Source of the DNA: Ignelater luminosus | Taxonomy: Eukaryota; Arthropoda; Insecta; Coleoptera; Elateridae | Reading direction: 5' to 3' | DNA: 64,000 nucleotides | NCBI GenBank assembly: GCA_011009095.1 | Contig: VTPC01008766.1 | Location: forward strand, 1-64,000 | In this document: one piece after another, positions 45,930-57,492 of the stretch | How the letters are laid out: each line of letters starts with the position of its first letter | How positions within the stretch are numbered: position 1 is the first letter of the stretch | The notes under the pieces: generated by a model | Seen by the model: the letters and a program-made list of their open reading frames with translations, nothing else | Told to the model about the DNA's origin: nothing | Database searches by the model: none | Translations under genes and position numbers: made by a program

Positions 45930-47110
45930 TGGTAATACAGACATTGCCTAGACGTTTCTATATAATCTTTCTTTTAGGATTGATTCTTGTGTGTTTTTTT
46001 AGAGGTTGCTGTAAGCATTTAGATTACCTAAGATAATGTAGGACAGAGACAATTGCTCTATCAGATCTGCTAATTCGGAAACTGTGGTGAAATATTATAT
46101 GTTGCATACTGTCCACCTTCGCATTTAAGTAAGTTGCTTTATATATTGATTTCTTTTGAAAAAGTTATGTTTCATTAAAAGCTGTTACACCTTCATCTAA
46201 TGGTTTCGACATCTCTGTATGCCTTAAATGGCCTAAATCTTTTTAAATCTGGTTTGCTGTCAGGTTTTAAATGCGTTTCTGTTGATTGTGTGGTTATTAA
46301 TGAATAAAGTTCGTTGCAGCTAAAATGTATAAATTTAGCCATTATTGATTTATAGGTATAGTAGTTAGGAAAGGAGTGTTAGAGATAGGGTGTTATTCTC
46401 TTTACAGTTTCTGTCTAATAGTAGAAATTATAATGATAAATTTGTATTTTATTTTACGGTTAATCAAACTTAGATATAGGTCTTCTAACGTGTCAAGTAA
46501 AGTTTCTAAATTAGTTGTGTGGTTTCCTACTTATTAAAAAAAAAATTGACACGTTTTGAGTTTCTTACGAAAATTATTTTAATTGATCGTAACTGATCTT
46601 ATAATAATGTACTTTGTGCCTTGTGCTAATTATTTCTTAAAGGGAATGTAAAAATATTTCCACTGGTAAGTCTCAGTCTGATTTTACTTTCTTTTATTTA
46701 TTCTTTATTGGGCAGTTTTGATCATTCTCTGGTTTGAATTCTATAGTCACGACACTGTCGTCTGTAGCTTTAGGTAAAGTTTCTACATCTATAGTCTTGA
46801 CATTTTGAAGCAATAGGTCTAGCTTCATTGCGTACAAAATATTTTGCTTCATCATGCTGCAGATAGATTCGCAATGTTCTAACAAATTTCTTCTAGATTT
46901 ATTTGGAATCTAAGCGTATTAACGCTACTGTAAATCTTGTTTAGCAGCCAAATTAGACTTGAAACTACCGATTATTATTTTTAAATTTTGCTAAATGTTT
47001 TATCTTTTATTTGTTCCACTTTTAGATTTTACTTTTATGCTTTTGAGATTCAAAACACTAAGTTCTTTTATTGATTTAAACTAATTTGGTTTGGTGTTAT
47101 TTACTGTACG
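45930..47110. other. AT-rich stretch with one candidate exon
   Basis: Only the 46694-46909 minus-strand frame looks protein-like; the rest shows nothing I can name. Confidence 0.4.
46694..46909 (-). CDS. possible terminal exon, unknown protein
   Basis: After an AG on the minus strand (gcttag at 46915-46910), an open stretch encodes IPNKSRRNLLEHCESICSMM, then KQNILYAMKLDLLLQNVKTI, then an acidic tail ending PENDQNCPIKNK and a stop at 46694. The composition is unlike the Phe/Ile/Asn-rich noise frames around it, with balanced Asp, Glu, Lys and Val. The acceptor lacks a strong pyrimidine tract and no upstream exon was found. It could equally be part of an unknown element or chance. Confidence 0.22.
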   Translation of the reverse strand: MPNKSRRNLLEHCESICSMMKQNILYAMKLDLLLQNVKTIDVETLPKATDDSVVTIEFKPENDQNCPIKNK

Positions 47111-47112
47111 TA

Positions 47113-47275
47113 CAGTGCGATCGAGAAAAACGAAATCGAAATAGATAATGACCAGTACCAATAATACAACGCTGCTGAGAGTAGATAGCGGTTGAAAGTT
47201 GTGGTGGATAAATACGAGAAACACGGCCGCATAGTACGAGTGATAATTTTGACTTCGTCGTTTTCGATCTCACAG
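47113..47275. mobile_element. possible MITE with imperfect 25-bp TIRs and TA flanks
   Basis: The left end cagtgcgatcgagaaaaacg and the inverted right end ctgtgagatcgaaaacgacg agree at about 19 of 25 positions, and both are bordered by TA. The 163-bp length fits a Tc1/mariner MITE. The alternative is a chance match within the end of an LTR, since an aataaa-rich stretch follows (47310-47360). Confidence 0.38.
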
Positions 47276-47379
47276 TAGATATGTTGTAATAGAAGTAATA
47301 TTCATATGTAAATAAATATTATATGCGTGGTTGTTGAGACGACTTGCTGTGTGTTATTATTTACTATAAAACTTCCAGG

Positions 47380-47876
47380 ACCAGCCCCCGAAAGAACACC
47401 ATAATACACAAAATCTTAAGACTTTCGAATTCACGATAAACTTTAACTTCATATTAACGAGCGGGTCCGACCACCTCTACTCGCGGCCAAGCTAAAAGAC
47501 TCTCTAAAAGACGCTAAAATGTTTAACACATAAATGATTCAAAATAATTAAGAAGAACTGCATTATGAAACCAAGTATATAGAAGAGTATAAATCATAGA
47601 TAAGTACTCACTCCTGCTCTGTGCACGTCAATCAGAATTTGATGTAAACAAAATTTCTACGACTTCATATTACCATAAAAGTGTTTAGACGTCCACAATA
47701 ACAGTTCTGCACTACAATAAGGCACGTATTTACGATAAAGTCAAGGAGATCCCATATGGATTTCAAATAAACATTTAAGAGGAAAAGAAACGATAAATTC
47801 ATGCCAAATGAATACGTTTAAGCGAAATTCAAAGCAGAACCCGGGTATGTATGCGAATTTTAAAATAACATTACAA
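47380..47876 (+). repeat. LTR of the long-LTR gypsy family, copy C (5-prime truncated)
   Basis: Homology with copies A and B starts abruptly at ttccaggaccagccc and runs through aacaccataatacacaaaat to ttaaaataacattaca. The sequence before 47380 is unrelated to the others, so the 5-prime half is missing or replaced. Confidence 0.68.
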
Positions 47877-47879
47877 AGT

Positions 47880-48310
47880 ATCTTTCTGTAGCTTGGAATA
47901 CATACCGGTCCCACTGAGAAGTTACAGGTGCCAGTCACATATCTGCAAACTGCAAATAAGCCCTATCTGCAACTGTGGTAAAACCTGTTCATGATAACTG
48001 TACCAAAAACGATCCCAAGCCTGAGCCAACGCGATAACAATCTAGCTACTAGCCATAACATCTCTATGCCCCCTCTTGCTACACTACCGACTATCGACTA
48101 CCGAAATGGATATTCTTGAAGCGGAAACACCAAAAACCGAACGTTGCCTTAGTGATTGGGTCGGGCACTATTAAAGACAAGCGGAAACAAAATGAGCAAA
48201 ATTTCACAGACCCTGGCAGTACAAGGGGGAAAGACTGCAGCCAGATCGATTCTAATGTAGAATCATCTGAAAATAGAAAAATGAAAAAAGGATGGCCATT
48301 AGGAGAACCT
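47880..48310 (+). pseudogene. Jockey-type LINE ORF1, C-terminal part
   Basis: The plus strand reads KPVHDNCTKNDPKPEPTR near 47976-48030, like the last zinc-knuckle stretch (cgg.HpAny.gCp) of Jockey ORF1. The 65-residue frame 48116-48313 follows, starting MKRKHQKPNVALVIGSGTIK and ending KKGWPLGEP. It is the expected neighbour upstream of the ORF2 fragment at 48436, but short and eroded. Confidence 0.5.
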
Positions 48311-48390
48311 TGAAAACTTTTGCAGGTTAATCACATAAGATTAGATAATCCTTTTTCTACATTTCGTAATCTCTGTTAAGGGTCTATACA

Positions 48391-49465
48391 ATGATCTTAC
48401 ACGATAGGTTTATCTCTACACCTTCCACAATGTCTCTAATACCAAACATACTAATTCAAATCAACTGTAACGGACTAGCTCACCATTACCCAGAAATCAA
48501 AAAGATGATTGTTGACAAAAAACCTTTCTGCCCATGCTTTCAAGAAATTCGACTAAAAACGGATCAGGAGTTTAACGTCAGGAGCTATTCATGTTATAGA
48601 ACTGATGGCCCTGACGGTAATCGATCTTGCGGTAGAGTAGCCATCTTCTTCAAACAGGACATTTTTGCACATCCCTATCTGCAGTTCTGTTTCTTTTAAT
48701 ATTACACCAAAAACATTCTTTCCGCGCTGGTTAATCGAAAAAGCGGACTGGGATAAGTTCACAAACTTTATCCCGAATGAAATTACTCTTTCTGAAAGCA
48801 TCTGTAAGTGTATCAAGAAAACGACCGCAGCGCTTCGAAAAGTATCCCGAAATCATCAGAACTACCAAGAAAAAGTACAGGGTCTTATTGGAATGCAAAA
48901 ATGGCACAATCAGTAAAAGAAAAGAAAACGGTGTTTAACAAATCTAAAACAAACCCCATAAACGAGAATTGTATATCGATTTCAAGCGCTGACGTGTCTA
49001 CTCCAGACGTCTTATTCTACACTACAAATGAGAAAGTTGACAAAAGTTCTTGTCGTCCCTCTCAGATACTACTTCCAACGCGGAGATCTGACGCAAAATA
49101 AGAACAGTTACTAGTAAACACGCAACAAACACACTGACTAGGTTGGTGACAGCTAACCGAAATACTTTGGAACATTTTCAAAAAGGTAGCAGTTCTGAAA
49201 ACTATTCCCAGGCTTTTCGGAATGTGAAGGACAACCTGAAGGAACCACCTGACTACCAGACGAACGATCTACTTAATTACAATAAACAGTTCATTATGGA
49301 AGAACTAAAAAAGGTCCTGGCTTCATATAGTGAATCTTCCCCGGGTCTGAATCAAATTACCTATTTGACGCTTAAACATATTCCTCTTTCGAAAACTGGA
49401 AACTGGTTAGGCTCTAACAATTTTTTTTACCTCCGGGAGAATAAAAGTAGTTTTAACGTAATCCT
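48391..49465 (+). pseudogene. Jockey-type LINE ORF2: endonuclease start and pre-RT region, internally deleted
   Basis: The frame from 48391 reads IPNILIQINCNGLAHHYPEI, then FCPCFQEIRLKTDQEFNVRS, the beginning of a Jockey endonuclease (IlqWNcnGl...., catalytic E in QEt). After about 48700 it jumps to DWDKFTNFIP and KKTVFNKSKTNPINENC (linker). It then reads ENYSQAFRNVKDNLKEPPDY near 49197-49260 and YNKQFIMEELKKVLASYSES near 49278-49340, with SSPGLNQITYLTLKHIP, the RT N-terminus. The endonuclease middle and everything after RT motif 1 are missing. Sequence at 49470 onwards belongs to an oppositely oriented LINE. Confidence 0.75.
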
Positions 49466-49479
49466 TCTTTCAAGTCTTC

Positions 49480-51480
49480 AGTTCACGGACTGGTTTGCCG
49501 CAGTTTTCCATCTCCTTCTATCTGAATCTTCAATTATTTTGTCGATGTAGCGTAGTCGGGGTCTTTCTATAAGGCTTTTTTCTATTTACTTTCCCTTCTA
49601 TTACTGTCTTTGCCATTCCTTCTCTTCTGAGGGTATGTCTCTGTCTGACTCCTTGTCTTACTTGTACTTCCTTCTGTATTTCCTCGCGCTGTATAATAGC
49701 TGCTTGGTTCTTATATAATTATATATCAGCGACCTGTCTTTTTCGTAGATTCCCACTTTCTTCAAAATATAAAACATTTTTATTCAGTCAACTTTATTAA
49801 AAACTGTTTCGGCGTCAATGAATGCTATGTACAGTTCTCTTCCTTTCGCAATTATTTTCTCTATTATTAAACCTTAGTGCTAAGATTGCTTCTCTTGTGC
49901 CTGTGCCGTGCCTAAAGCGGGATTAATCCTCTGTAAAGTTTTCTTCTATTTTTTGCTCTATACTACGGTATATAATTTTTGCTAAAAGTTTTGGCGTGGG
50001 TAATGATTCTTATTGTTGTAAAGTCTTTGCATTTACTGACTATGAACTTCTTCGGGATTGGTATTATTATTGTTTCTGTAAAACTAGTTGGAACTTGTCC
50101 CGTCTCATATATGTTCTGAATGACCCAAAAGATTTCGTCTAATGGTGTCTTCGTCCAAATTTTTAATTATTTCAATGGGCATTTTGTCTACACGTCGTAC
50201 TTTATTGGTTTTCAGGTCTTGTAGGGCTTTATCGAATTCAGATCTCAAAATAAGCGTTTTCGTTTCCTCATTGCTCTTTTGTGGATTTTCCTTTACTCTG
50301 TGGTTTTGATCATTTACTTTGTAAGGTACTCCTTCCATCTACTAGCATTTTCCTCATTATCCGTTAGAATATCTCCATTTTTGTTTTGGATTCCCCTATA
50401 CTTAGATTTTCTTTTGTTGAACATATTTTTAATTTTTCTGAAGGCAGTTATCTTCCATATATTTTTCTTTTGCATTTTTCGTCTCTATTATAATTTTGTT
50501 CCTAATTTCTCTCTATTTTTGTTGTACGTGATCAGTTTTTATATTGTTATACTTTCGATTTTCTTCTATAAGTTTAATTATATTTCTGTAGTTATCCATG
50601 GTTTCTTGTTCTTTCTCTTCCTTTTGCTTATAAATTCTTTAGTACCATTCATCGTTCTTCGTTCCGGTTGTCTCCACTTCTTTTCTATGTTTTGATTTCA
50701 TAAATTTGTACAATCTAATTCCTGTTTTACCCTTTCTTAAACTTTTCTAACTGTTTCTGTGTCTTGTAGTTTATCCATGTCCCATAATACAGCTTCTTTC
50801 TTTTCCAACTTTTTTAAATCAACCTACATTTTATCACTACTACGTCGTGATCACTATCAATGTCTAGACCTGAGTAGCTTCTTGAATCCTTGGCCTGATC
50901 TCTAAATCTTTGATTATAATATAGTCAATTTGGTTTCTATTGATGTCTTCTGGCATTTTCCAAGTATATCGTCTTCTGAGGTGATGTTGAAATAGAGTGT
51001 TGGTAATTGTTAGCTCATGTTTAATGCAGAAACTCCACTAGGCGTTCTACCCGAGGGTTTTTCCTTCCTAAACCATTCTCATGTGCTGTTATGGGCATGT
51101 ATATTTGTAGTATTATTGTGCCTGCTAGTTTTGTTCTTATTCTCACCATTATTATTCGTTTGCTGTGTAGTACATAACTTGTTAGCCTATTTCCCATATC
51201 CTTATTCAATATTATACATGCTCCTTGACCGTCTATTGTTCCTCTTGTATTGATTATTCTATACTATCCTGATCAAAAGTCACCTTCTTGCGGCCATCTC
51301 ATCTCGTTTATACCCATCACGATGATCTTATTTCTTGCCATTTCTATTTTCAGGTTTTCTAATTTCTCGCTTTGGAGAAGTGTTCGTACATTCAAACAAG
51401 CTATTCTTTTTATGTGTTTGTTTTGTTTCTTGCCTTCAATAGTTGTCCCCTCCCGAAATCCGAATGAAAGACAGTTTCAG
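49480..51480 (-). mobile_element. RTE-like LINE, minus strand, truncated and decayed
   Basis: The minus strand reads, near 49590-49490, a C-terminal SLIERPRLRYIDKIIEDSDR then RRWKTAANQSVN, the usual g.grPrlrW.d.i..D...W......R. Further upstream are SEFDKALQDLKTNKVRRVDK, then MPIEIIKNL, near 50240-50150 (pre-RT motif with KApG replaced by KVRRVDK). Then comes the endonuclease near 50900-51420, with a 62-residue frame at 51209-51021 reading IIMVRIRTKLAGTIILQIYM. The RT palm (49780-50080) is too eroded for motif C to be placed. Confidence 0.65.
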
Positions 51481-51499
51481 ACACTATTTTCGAATACGA

Positions 51500-54400
51500 A
51501 TTTGACTCTTGAAGACATGACATGATGTGATAACTTTTCTTGGGAAGAACATTTTAGGCGAGGTGGTTCCCATTTCTTTTCTCGTTGATCTTAAAGGTTT
51601 TTAAAAAGAACTGAGTTTGCATGTTGGCACTTCCTCCATCATGATTTCTTTTATAAGATTATCCCGCCTATACTCGTACGCCAAAGCCGCGTTAGTAATA
51701 ACAAGGTGTACCACGAGAAGGTAAGGTTGACTTTGGTCTTTCTGACCCTTACACCCTTTTCAACATAATATGAACATTTTAATCCTTGAAGAACGTCAAA
51801 TCTAAAGAATCCTAACCAATCGTGCAATTGCCTAGCTACACGGCATGAGCAGGCAGTTTAAATAGATACACAAATTTTTTCAGTGAGGTAAATCTCTACT
51901 TTGTAGAATATTTTAAACAAAAAAGCCAAAAAAACCTGATCAAGACTAGAGAACATAATCTGAGATTTTTTTCTTATACAGGTTATTTAAATTTATAACA
52001 GTACTATTTACTATTTTCACTTTTTCTCTTGAATTCTCTGCACTCTGTCTCACCAATGATGCCGATGACCAAGGGTCCAATTTAATAACCAAATCGATTA
52101 ATGATTTTATTTGTTGCATCATTTAATAATGGAATCAAGATTAAATGAGCATCGGACAACACTCTTAGCTTTCTTACAATCAGGTTCATCTTTAACCCAG
52201 AAATTCAATCATGTCGTATTAGTCTTGTACATGAGATTACCAGTGTGTCAAACTGAGTAATGGTGGGGAAGAACTAGAACAGCTGTATAGAACGAGGTGC
52301 ATAAGAACAGTATAGGGGAAACAAGATATTTTGAGATACTTAAATCGGTAACTGTCGTGCCGTCAATTCCAATGATTCCTGCCTAGAATCTTAACAAACT
52401 TAACCAATTAGATTTGTGTCGTGAATAACGTGGAATAGCATAGTTGCCATTTTTGTGCGCACTTTTTGCATAATCGAAACGACTGAAAACATCATACTAA
52501 TCGATATCAGTTGGACAATCTATAGTGTACTTTAAGACGATTTTATGTTGGACAGCTTCGCAGCCTACAAGTAATTAGTGCCCATGTAGGGAATCCTAAA
52601 ATATTATCTACTGCTATACTTCAGATTATAAACAAGAATTAATACAATATCATATCAAAGAAACCCACAGGCTTATTGTATTAACATTGTACCGTTTCTA
52701 AACTCACAATCAAAAGCATTCTACACAAACTGTATGTTTATAAAAATCTTCTTACATGTAAGAAATCCACAAAATAAGGCAAGTTGAAGTACATCATAAA
52801 TAAGGCTACCTAAGAATCTACCATATTTAAGAATGCTGTGCAGAACACATTTATTTATTACGTACTGCAGTCAGTAAGCTTTCTGCCATGTTCTGTATAA
52901 TAAAAACGTTCTGCTTGCTAAACACTCCTAATAAAATTTTATCTTACTTCAGCCAACAAAAAGTATTTTAAAATTTCTATTCATGGAACATATTCTCTCG
53001 TAGAGGAAACAAGGACATAATTTTCATAGATGCATCTAGTTGTATCAATAAATTGCATTCACGTCAACGTCCTTTTTACTCGACCATTTCCTCTTTCCTC
53101 CGAACTTTTTCATAAATTTCTGTGCTAGTTTTCCGTAACTTCAGAAGCCACTCGGTTAGCTTTTAGAACTGGTTGTTGACACTAGTAAAATGATGTTATT
53201 GCATTCTTTGTCGGAAACCAAGAGCGTAATTCAATTATTTTATGAAAGAATTTTTAGGTCAGTTACATTTTAGTTTTAAAGTGTGTCCTTAGTAGATTTA
53301 CAAGATAAAAATAATTAAAAACCCACTTCAACAACATGTCAAAATTTTAAATTTAATACTCGTAAGAACCTTACCGAGTTGCTTTATAAATTTCTTAGTA
53401 TACGTATAACGTATTACTTTACATCCATGTAATGAATTTTCAAAGCTTTCCTCCCTTCAACTTTTATATATAGCTAACCCTCTGTATCACGTACAACAAA
53501 CAATTTTGTAATACATAAAAATGATAATAAATCAAGCAGTGCAGTAGATTTAACTTTAACACAACACATTTTGTAGTTGAATAAAAGAAGTATTAAGACA
53601 ATAGGCGGGAGAAATATATAATCATACATGCGATCCATTAGTGCACGATGCACTGAATGAGGTAATTTATTTTCACTAATGGACGGCTTTCTACTCGACA
53701 TATATTTTATGTTCTAGCTTAATCTAGAAGGTTCGTATATTATACTTCAAGGGGCTCTGTTATGACTTTCTCGCCAACTTTTTCCGTTGCTATTCTATAA
53801 ACAACTGCTTAAATGGTTTGCTTTGGGAAAGTACCAATACATTTCTTTGTTCTCATTTCTGAAGTTTTCACTGGATAAAAGATGATAATAAAAACGCTTC
53901 CATTAAGTTGTTATCCACATACGTTAATTTTTAGCTTCTTTATGAGCGCTACATTAACCACTTAGGAGCAGCCGGAAGAGAGGTATTTAGGGAGTTCATT
54001 TCAGAAATCACGGCCCTTGCCCGCTATAATTTCAGGATATGTAGTAGTAGTGACTTACAAAACATATTCTGCGTACAGAAAACTTATTTTCTGACGATTT
54101 TTCTTTTAATGGCAGCAATTATGGAGGAAGTAAATCGATTTCCTCACTAGGTATATATGTGTCAGGAAACGTAGCATTTTCGAAACATAGAGCATTGAGA
54201 TTTTATTTGAATTTCATGTTTTTCCAGTATTCGCAACAAGTGATCTATCACAAGTCTATGTGGTAGCTATACCGCAATTTGCGACCTTTCGGCTATCATT
54301 CGGATTTTCATAGGTTTAACCCATGATCGTAAGTTGCTAAGCAGGAACCATGTTTACCATTTTCCTTAGAAGCGACCAGATAAGAAGAAAAAGAAAGTGT

Positions 54401-55430
54401 TACCTTAGCTTCTTGCAACATCTCAAAATTACCTTTTTATCTTCCAGTTTCTATTTCATTATTTGAATTAACCGCAGCAATGCTATTGTATTGGTCTACC
54501 TGTCAGTACATTACCTCTGATGCTTTGATAGAACAGTTTGTTAATGGTCTTAATTCAACACATTTTAGATTAATCGGTTTCAGCCCTTGTACGGTTTCCT
54601 GTTTGAGTTTTCTGGTTTGGGCCTAATTACTCTGATTAGTTTTCAGGATTAAACCAGACTGGTTCTGCAAATCATACAGAGCCTGTTCTAGATTTTTTTA
54701 TAAATATTCTTTCCTTAATAAAATTTATTAAATAACGCTTGTTACAATTGATTTAGTTTATTAAAAGTTGCCTGATTGAATAGGAAGTTGAAAATTTATA
54801 ATAAATAAATATTTTGTTATCTTACATTAAAAAGTATTATCAAAGCAGATAGTTTACTAAATTTAAATATTCAAATGTAATGTCATTGCAGTGCCCACCA
54901 ATTCGAACTACTGTTATAAATAATTACAGCTACATTTGTTTTTTACTTTCCACGATTCAAAGTTTGCTTGTAGCATCACTGCCCTTTCTAGCCAAATTAT
55001 AATAAACATTGAGTTCAATCTTCTTTAAAACCTAAATTGAAGGGTGATTAAACGACTATGCTAGAATCTGCCACACTTCTTGACTTTGCAGCTTAGTTTT
55101 ACCCAATCAATTGTTGTAAGGTCTAGGTTTTGTCTTTTAAAACAAACTTAAAATTTATCGATGTTCATCCTTTTCTGTCAAAAATATAAGCAAGAGCTTT
55201 GGGCTTCTTTGAAAGGTTTTTTGACCGCACGCAACAGGATAGTCTGCTTCCTGCTAAGTACCTTCAAAAGCTTGCGCATCCTCTATAAAGCAATTATTAT
55301 CAGTATGGATGTTAGCAAGCAGTCCATAGGTTTACGGAGTAATTCTTAACTAGAAGTAGTGGAATGGTGATTGTTATGAAAGTCTCATGTAGCATATTCA
55401 TTAATGTTTGTTATATCAGGCTTACGTCTA
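51500..55430. other. long AT-rich stretch without recognised features
   Basis: Frames here (such as 53474-53701 minus, 75 residues) show no motif. No TIR pair, LTR pair or tandem repeat was found by eye. It may include a host intergenic region or intron. Confidence 0.4.
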
Positions 55431-55439
55431 TCTGTCTCT

Positions 55440-55640
55440 ACAGGCCTCAGAAATTTCTTGTATCTTTGATGATCTTCTGCATTACCCGCGGCACCGGCGA
55501 AACAAGTAAATATCGCTGTTTTATTGGAGCAACATCACCAATGTCGATACGATGCTCTGTCAGATTTGTCTTTCCCAAACCTTTATGGTTTTCAAAAAGT
55601 ATGACAACGCATTCTAACTGAAATGATGTTTCTGAGATAA
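55440..55640 (-). pseudogene. gypsy RT N-terminal scrap
   Basis: The minus strand reads LFENHKGLGKTNLTEHRIDI then GDVAPIKQRYF, matching the segment before RT in many gypsy elements (GLGrTnlvEHrIdtGDa.PIkQr). The flanks (55130-55350) hold a further stretch with IFDRKG but no clear domain. The plus-strand frame 55364-55621 is its antisense shadow. Confidence 0.62.
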
Positions 55641-55644
55641 AGGT

Positions 55645-57100
55645 GAAACGTTTCGAATAACGTTAATAACAACGACCTCATCAGAGTGTGATCGTGGATT
55701 CAGAGAAGTCGAGTAAAACACAAAACAACAACAAGAATCACTGTATCATAGGTACAATATCTACAACTTTCTGCTTTGTACAATCGGCAATTGTAATGTG
55801 ATTATCTGAGGTTGAAATAATTCATAATCCAAGCAACTCGACTAAGTATAAACACACAATTTCAAGAATTGACATCTCGTGTGAGAAATTGCTTGACAAA
55901 ATGGAAAACTTTGTCAATATTGATTTCAGGCAAGAATTCATGAGTTTGAGTCCAAATTCGAACAATCGGTCTTTCGCTGTCATGCAGGCAGCTACACAAG
56001 GATATCTACAAAAGATTCTGACCACTTGAAGCCAGTTGGTTCAATCTGCCTCAGGGAATTTCAAAGTGGTTTCGGTGGGAGAATTCTGAGCAGGTGATTT
56101 AGGGTTATTGTTTCTTTGGCTGCTATACCTACTGCAAGTTTGAATAATGCTCGATTCACTGCTGCGGTCGAATCGTTATTAGAGGCGCGGCGTATACAAC
56201 AATCCAGATTTCAAAAATGCGAACTTTCGATTCTAATCCTGCTTAATTATTCTACACATCATTATAAATTTTTTCAACTGATAAATGTAGAGGAATAACA
56301 TTTTTAGTGAAAAGTTTAAAGGGTCCGTTAAATTATTTGCGCTCTCAGTGCCTGCCCCGGAGGTTAAAAAGGTTCTCCATCACCGCAACGTAAATAAAGA
56401 ACTCTTTATCCTTTCCTTGGGTGCGAATCTTTATTTACTTCTACGGGAAGTTATCATAATCAAAAGGAAGAAAGTCAGGCTTTAATTTATCCACTAACTC
56501 ATACAATAAGTGAAGCGACTTTTAAACGAAGCGTTACTAAATTAAAGATATTCTTTAAACAAGTCCAGAACTGAGAAGAACAGCTCCTACTTTAAAACGC
56601 CGCAATTCTGAAGTTTTTTTCAAAAACCTAGGAAGTGTGGTCGCCTTTGAAAATAACGTTCAACCTGGTTACGCAAGTAAATGTGTTAGTGGAAGCAACC
56701 AAAAAATTTGTGGGGTCTTTCTGTAAAGTTGAATTTCACCTGCAGAAGTTCCTTAAACAATGGCTTTCTGAGTAAAAGTTGGTGAAGAGACCGTCAGATT
56801 TCTAACCTGCTCAGCTTCCATTGGTCAACTTTATTTAAAAGTATTTGACTTTAAAGTTTGCTCTGGGAAGAATTCCTGAAAACCAGTTTGAGTTAGTTAA
56901 CGCCAAATAATTTACAAACGGAACAAATTGAATACTGGTTGGTTTATGAATTGAACCGAAACCCTCTGCGGCTACACTCTCGGAGACAAAAAAAATCCTG
57001 CATGGACTGCATAGATAGAACCTATGAATCTAAGTAAGTAAAAGAAACAAATATGTAAATACTGCACAAAGTAGGGTGTGTTTTTATGATACCTGTTGTA
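55645..57100. other. unrecognised spacer
   Basis: Short frames of mixed composition occur at 55822-56025 (minus) and 56116-56298 (plus). They may be parts of the same old gypsy copy, but I could not match them to a domain. Confidence 0.35.
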
Positions 57101-57124
57101 TATGTTACCGGCCAAACCCGATTT

Positions 57125-57271
57125 CAGGACAAACTAGTTTTGCCTAGGCTAAACTAGTTCAACCTAGCCCCAGTAGGAAAAATTAGTTTAGGCTAGGCCA
57201 AACTAGTTCATCCTAATATAAGTACGCACATACCCAGGATAAACTAGTTTGGCCTAGTCTAAACTAATTTT
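57125..57271. repeat. subterminal repeat cluster of the Ginger2 element
   Basis: caggacaaactagttttgcc (57125), its inverted relative ggccaaactagttcatcct (57195), and caggataaactagtttggcc (57235) form three copies in alternating orientation. The second and third could pair into a hairpin of more than 30 bases. Likely transposase-binding sites, by analogy with other DNA transposons; this is inference. Confidence 0.75.
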
Positions 57272-57299
57272 GTTAAGTCGAAAGTAATTGAGCGAACAT

Positions 57300-57375
57300 G
57301 TCAGGACTTGTACATGCGGGAATTCCCCAGTTTCGCCCGGCGCCGCTCTTCGCTCGCCCGTACATCGCTTTAAAC
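57300..57375 (+). promoter_or_regulatory. GC-rich patch upstream of the Ginger2 gene
   Basis: A local GC- and CpG-rich stretch (ccggcgccgctcttcgctcg near 57338) lies about 120 bases before the start codon and is unusual for this AT-rich window. It could be the element promoter or 5-prime UTR; no TATA box was identified. Confidence 0.35.
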
Positions 57376-57492
57376 ACTCAGTGCCAGCCGTCCGTAACGT
57401 ATTTAATGATTTTTATGATTAGTTTAGTGGCTGCAGTTTAAAAATAAAGGTTTAAGTCTTAAAGTACATTGCAAGTTTACTTCTTTTTCACT

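Noticed and set aside
53474..53701. 75-residue minus-strand ORF with a hydrophobic stretch
   Set aside because: No recognisable family, and one hydrophobic stretch is expected by chance in such DNA.
55364..55621. 85-residue plus-strand ORF
   Set aside because: Antisense shadow of a gypsy RT N-terminal segment.
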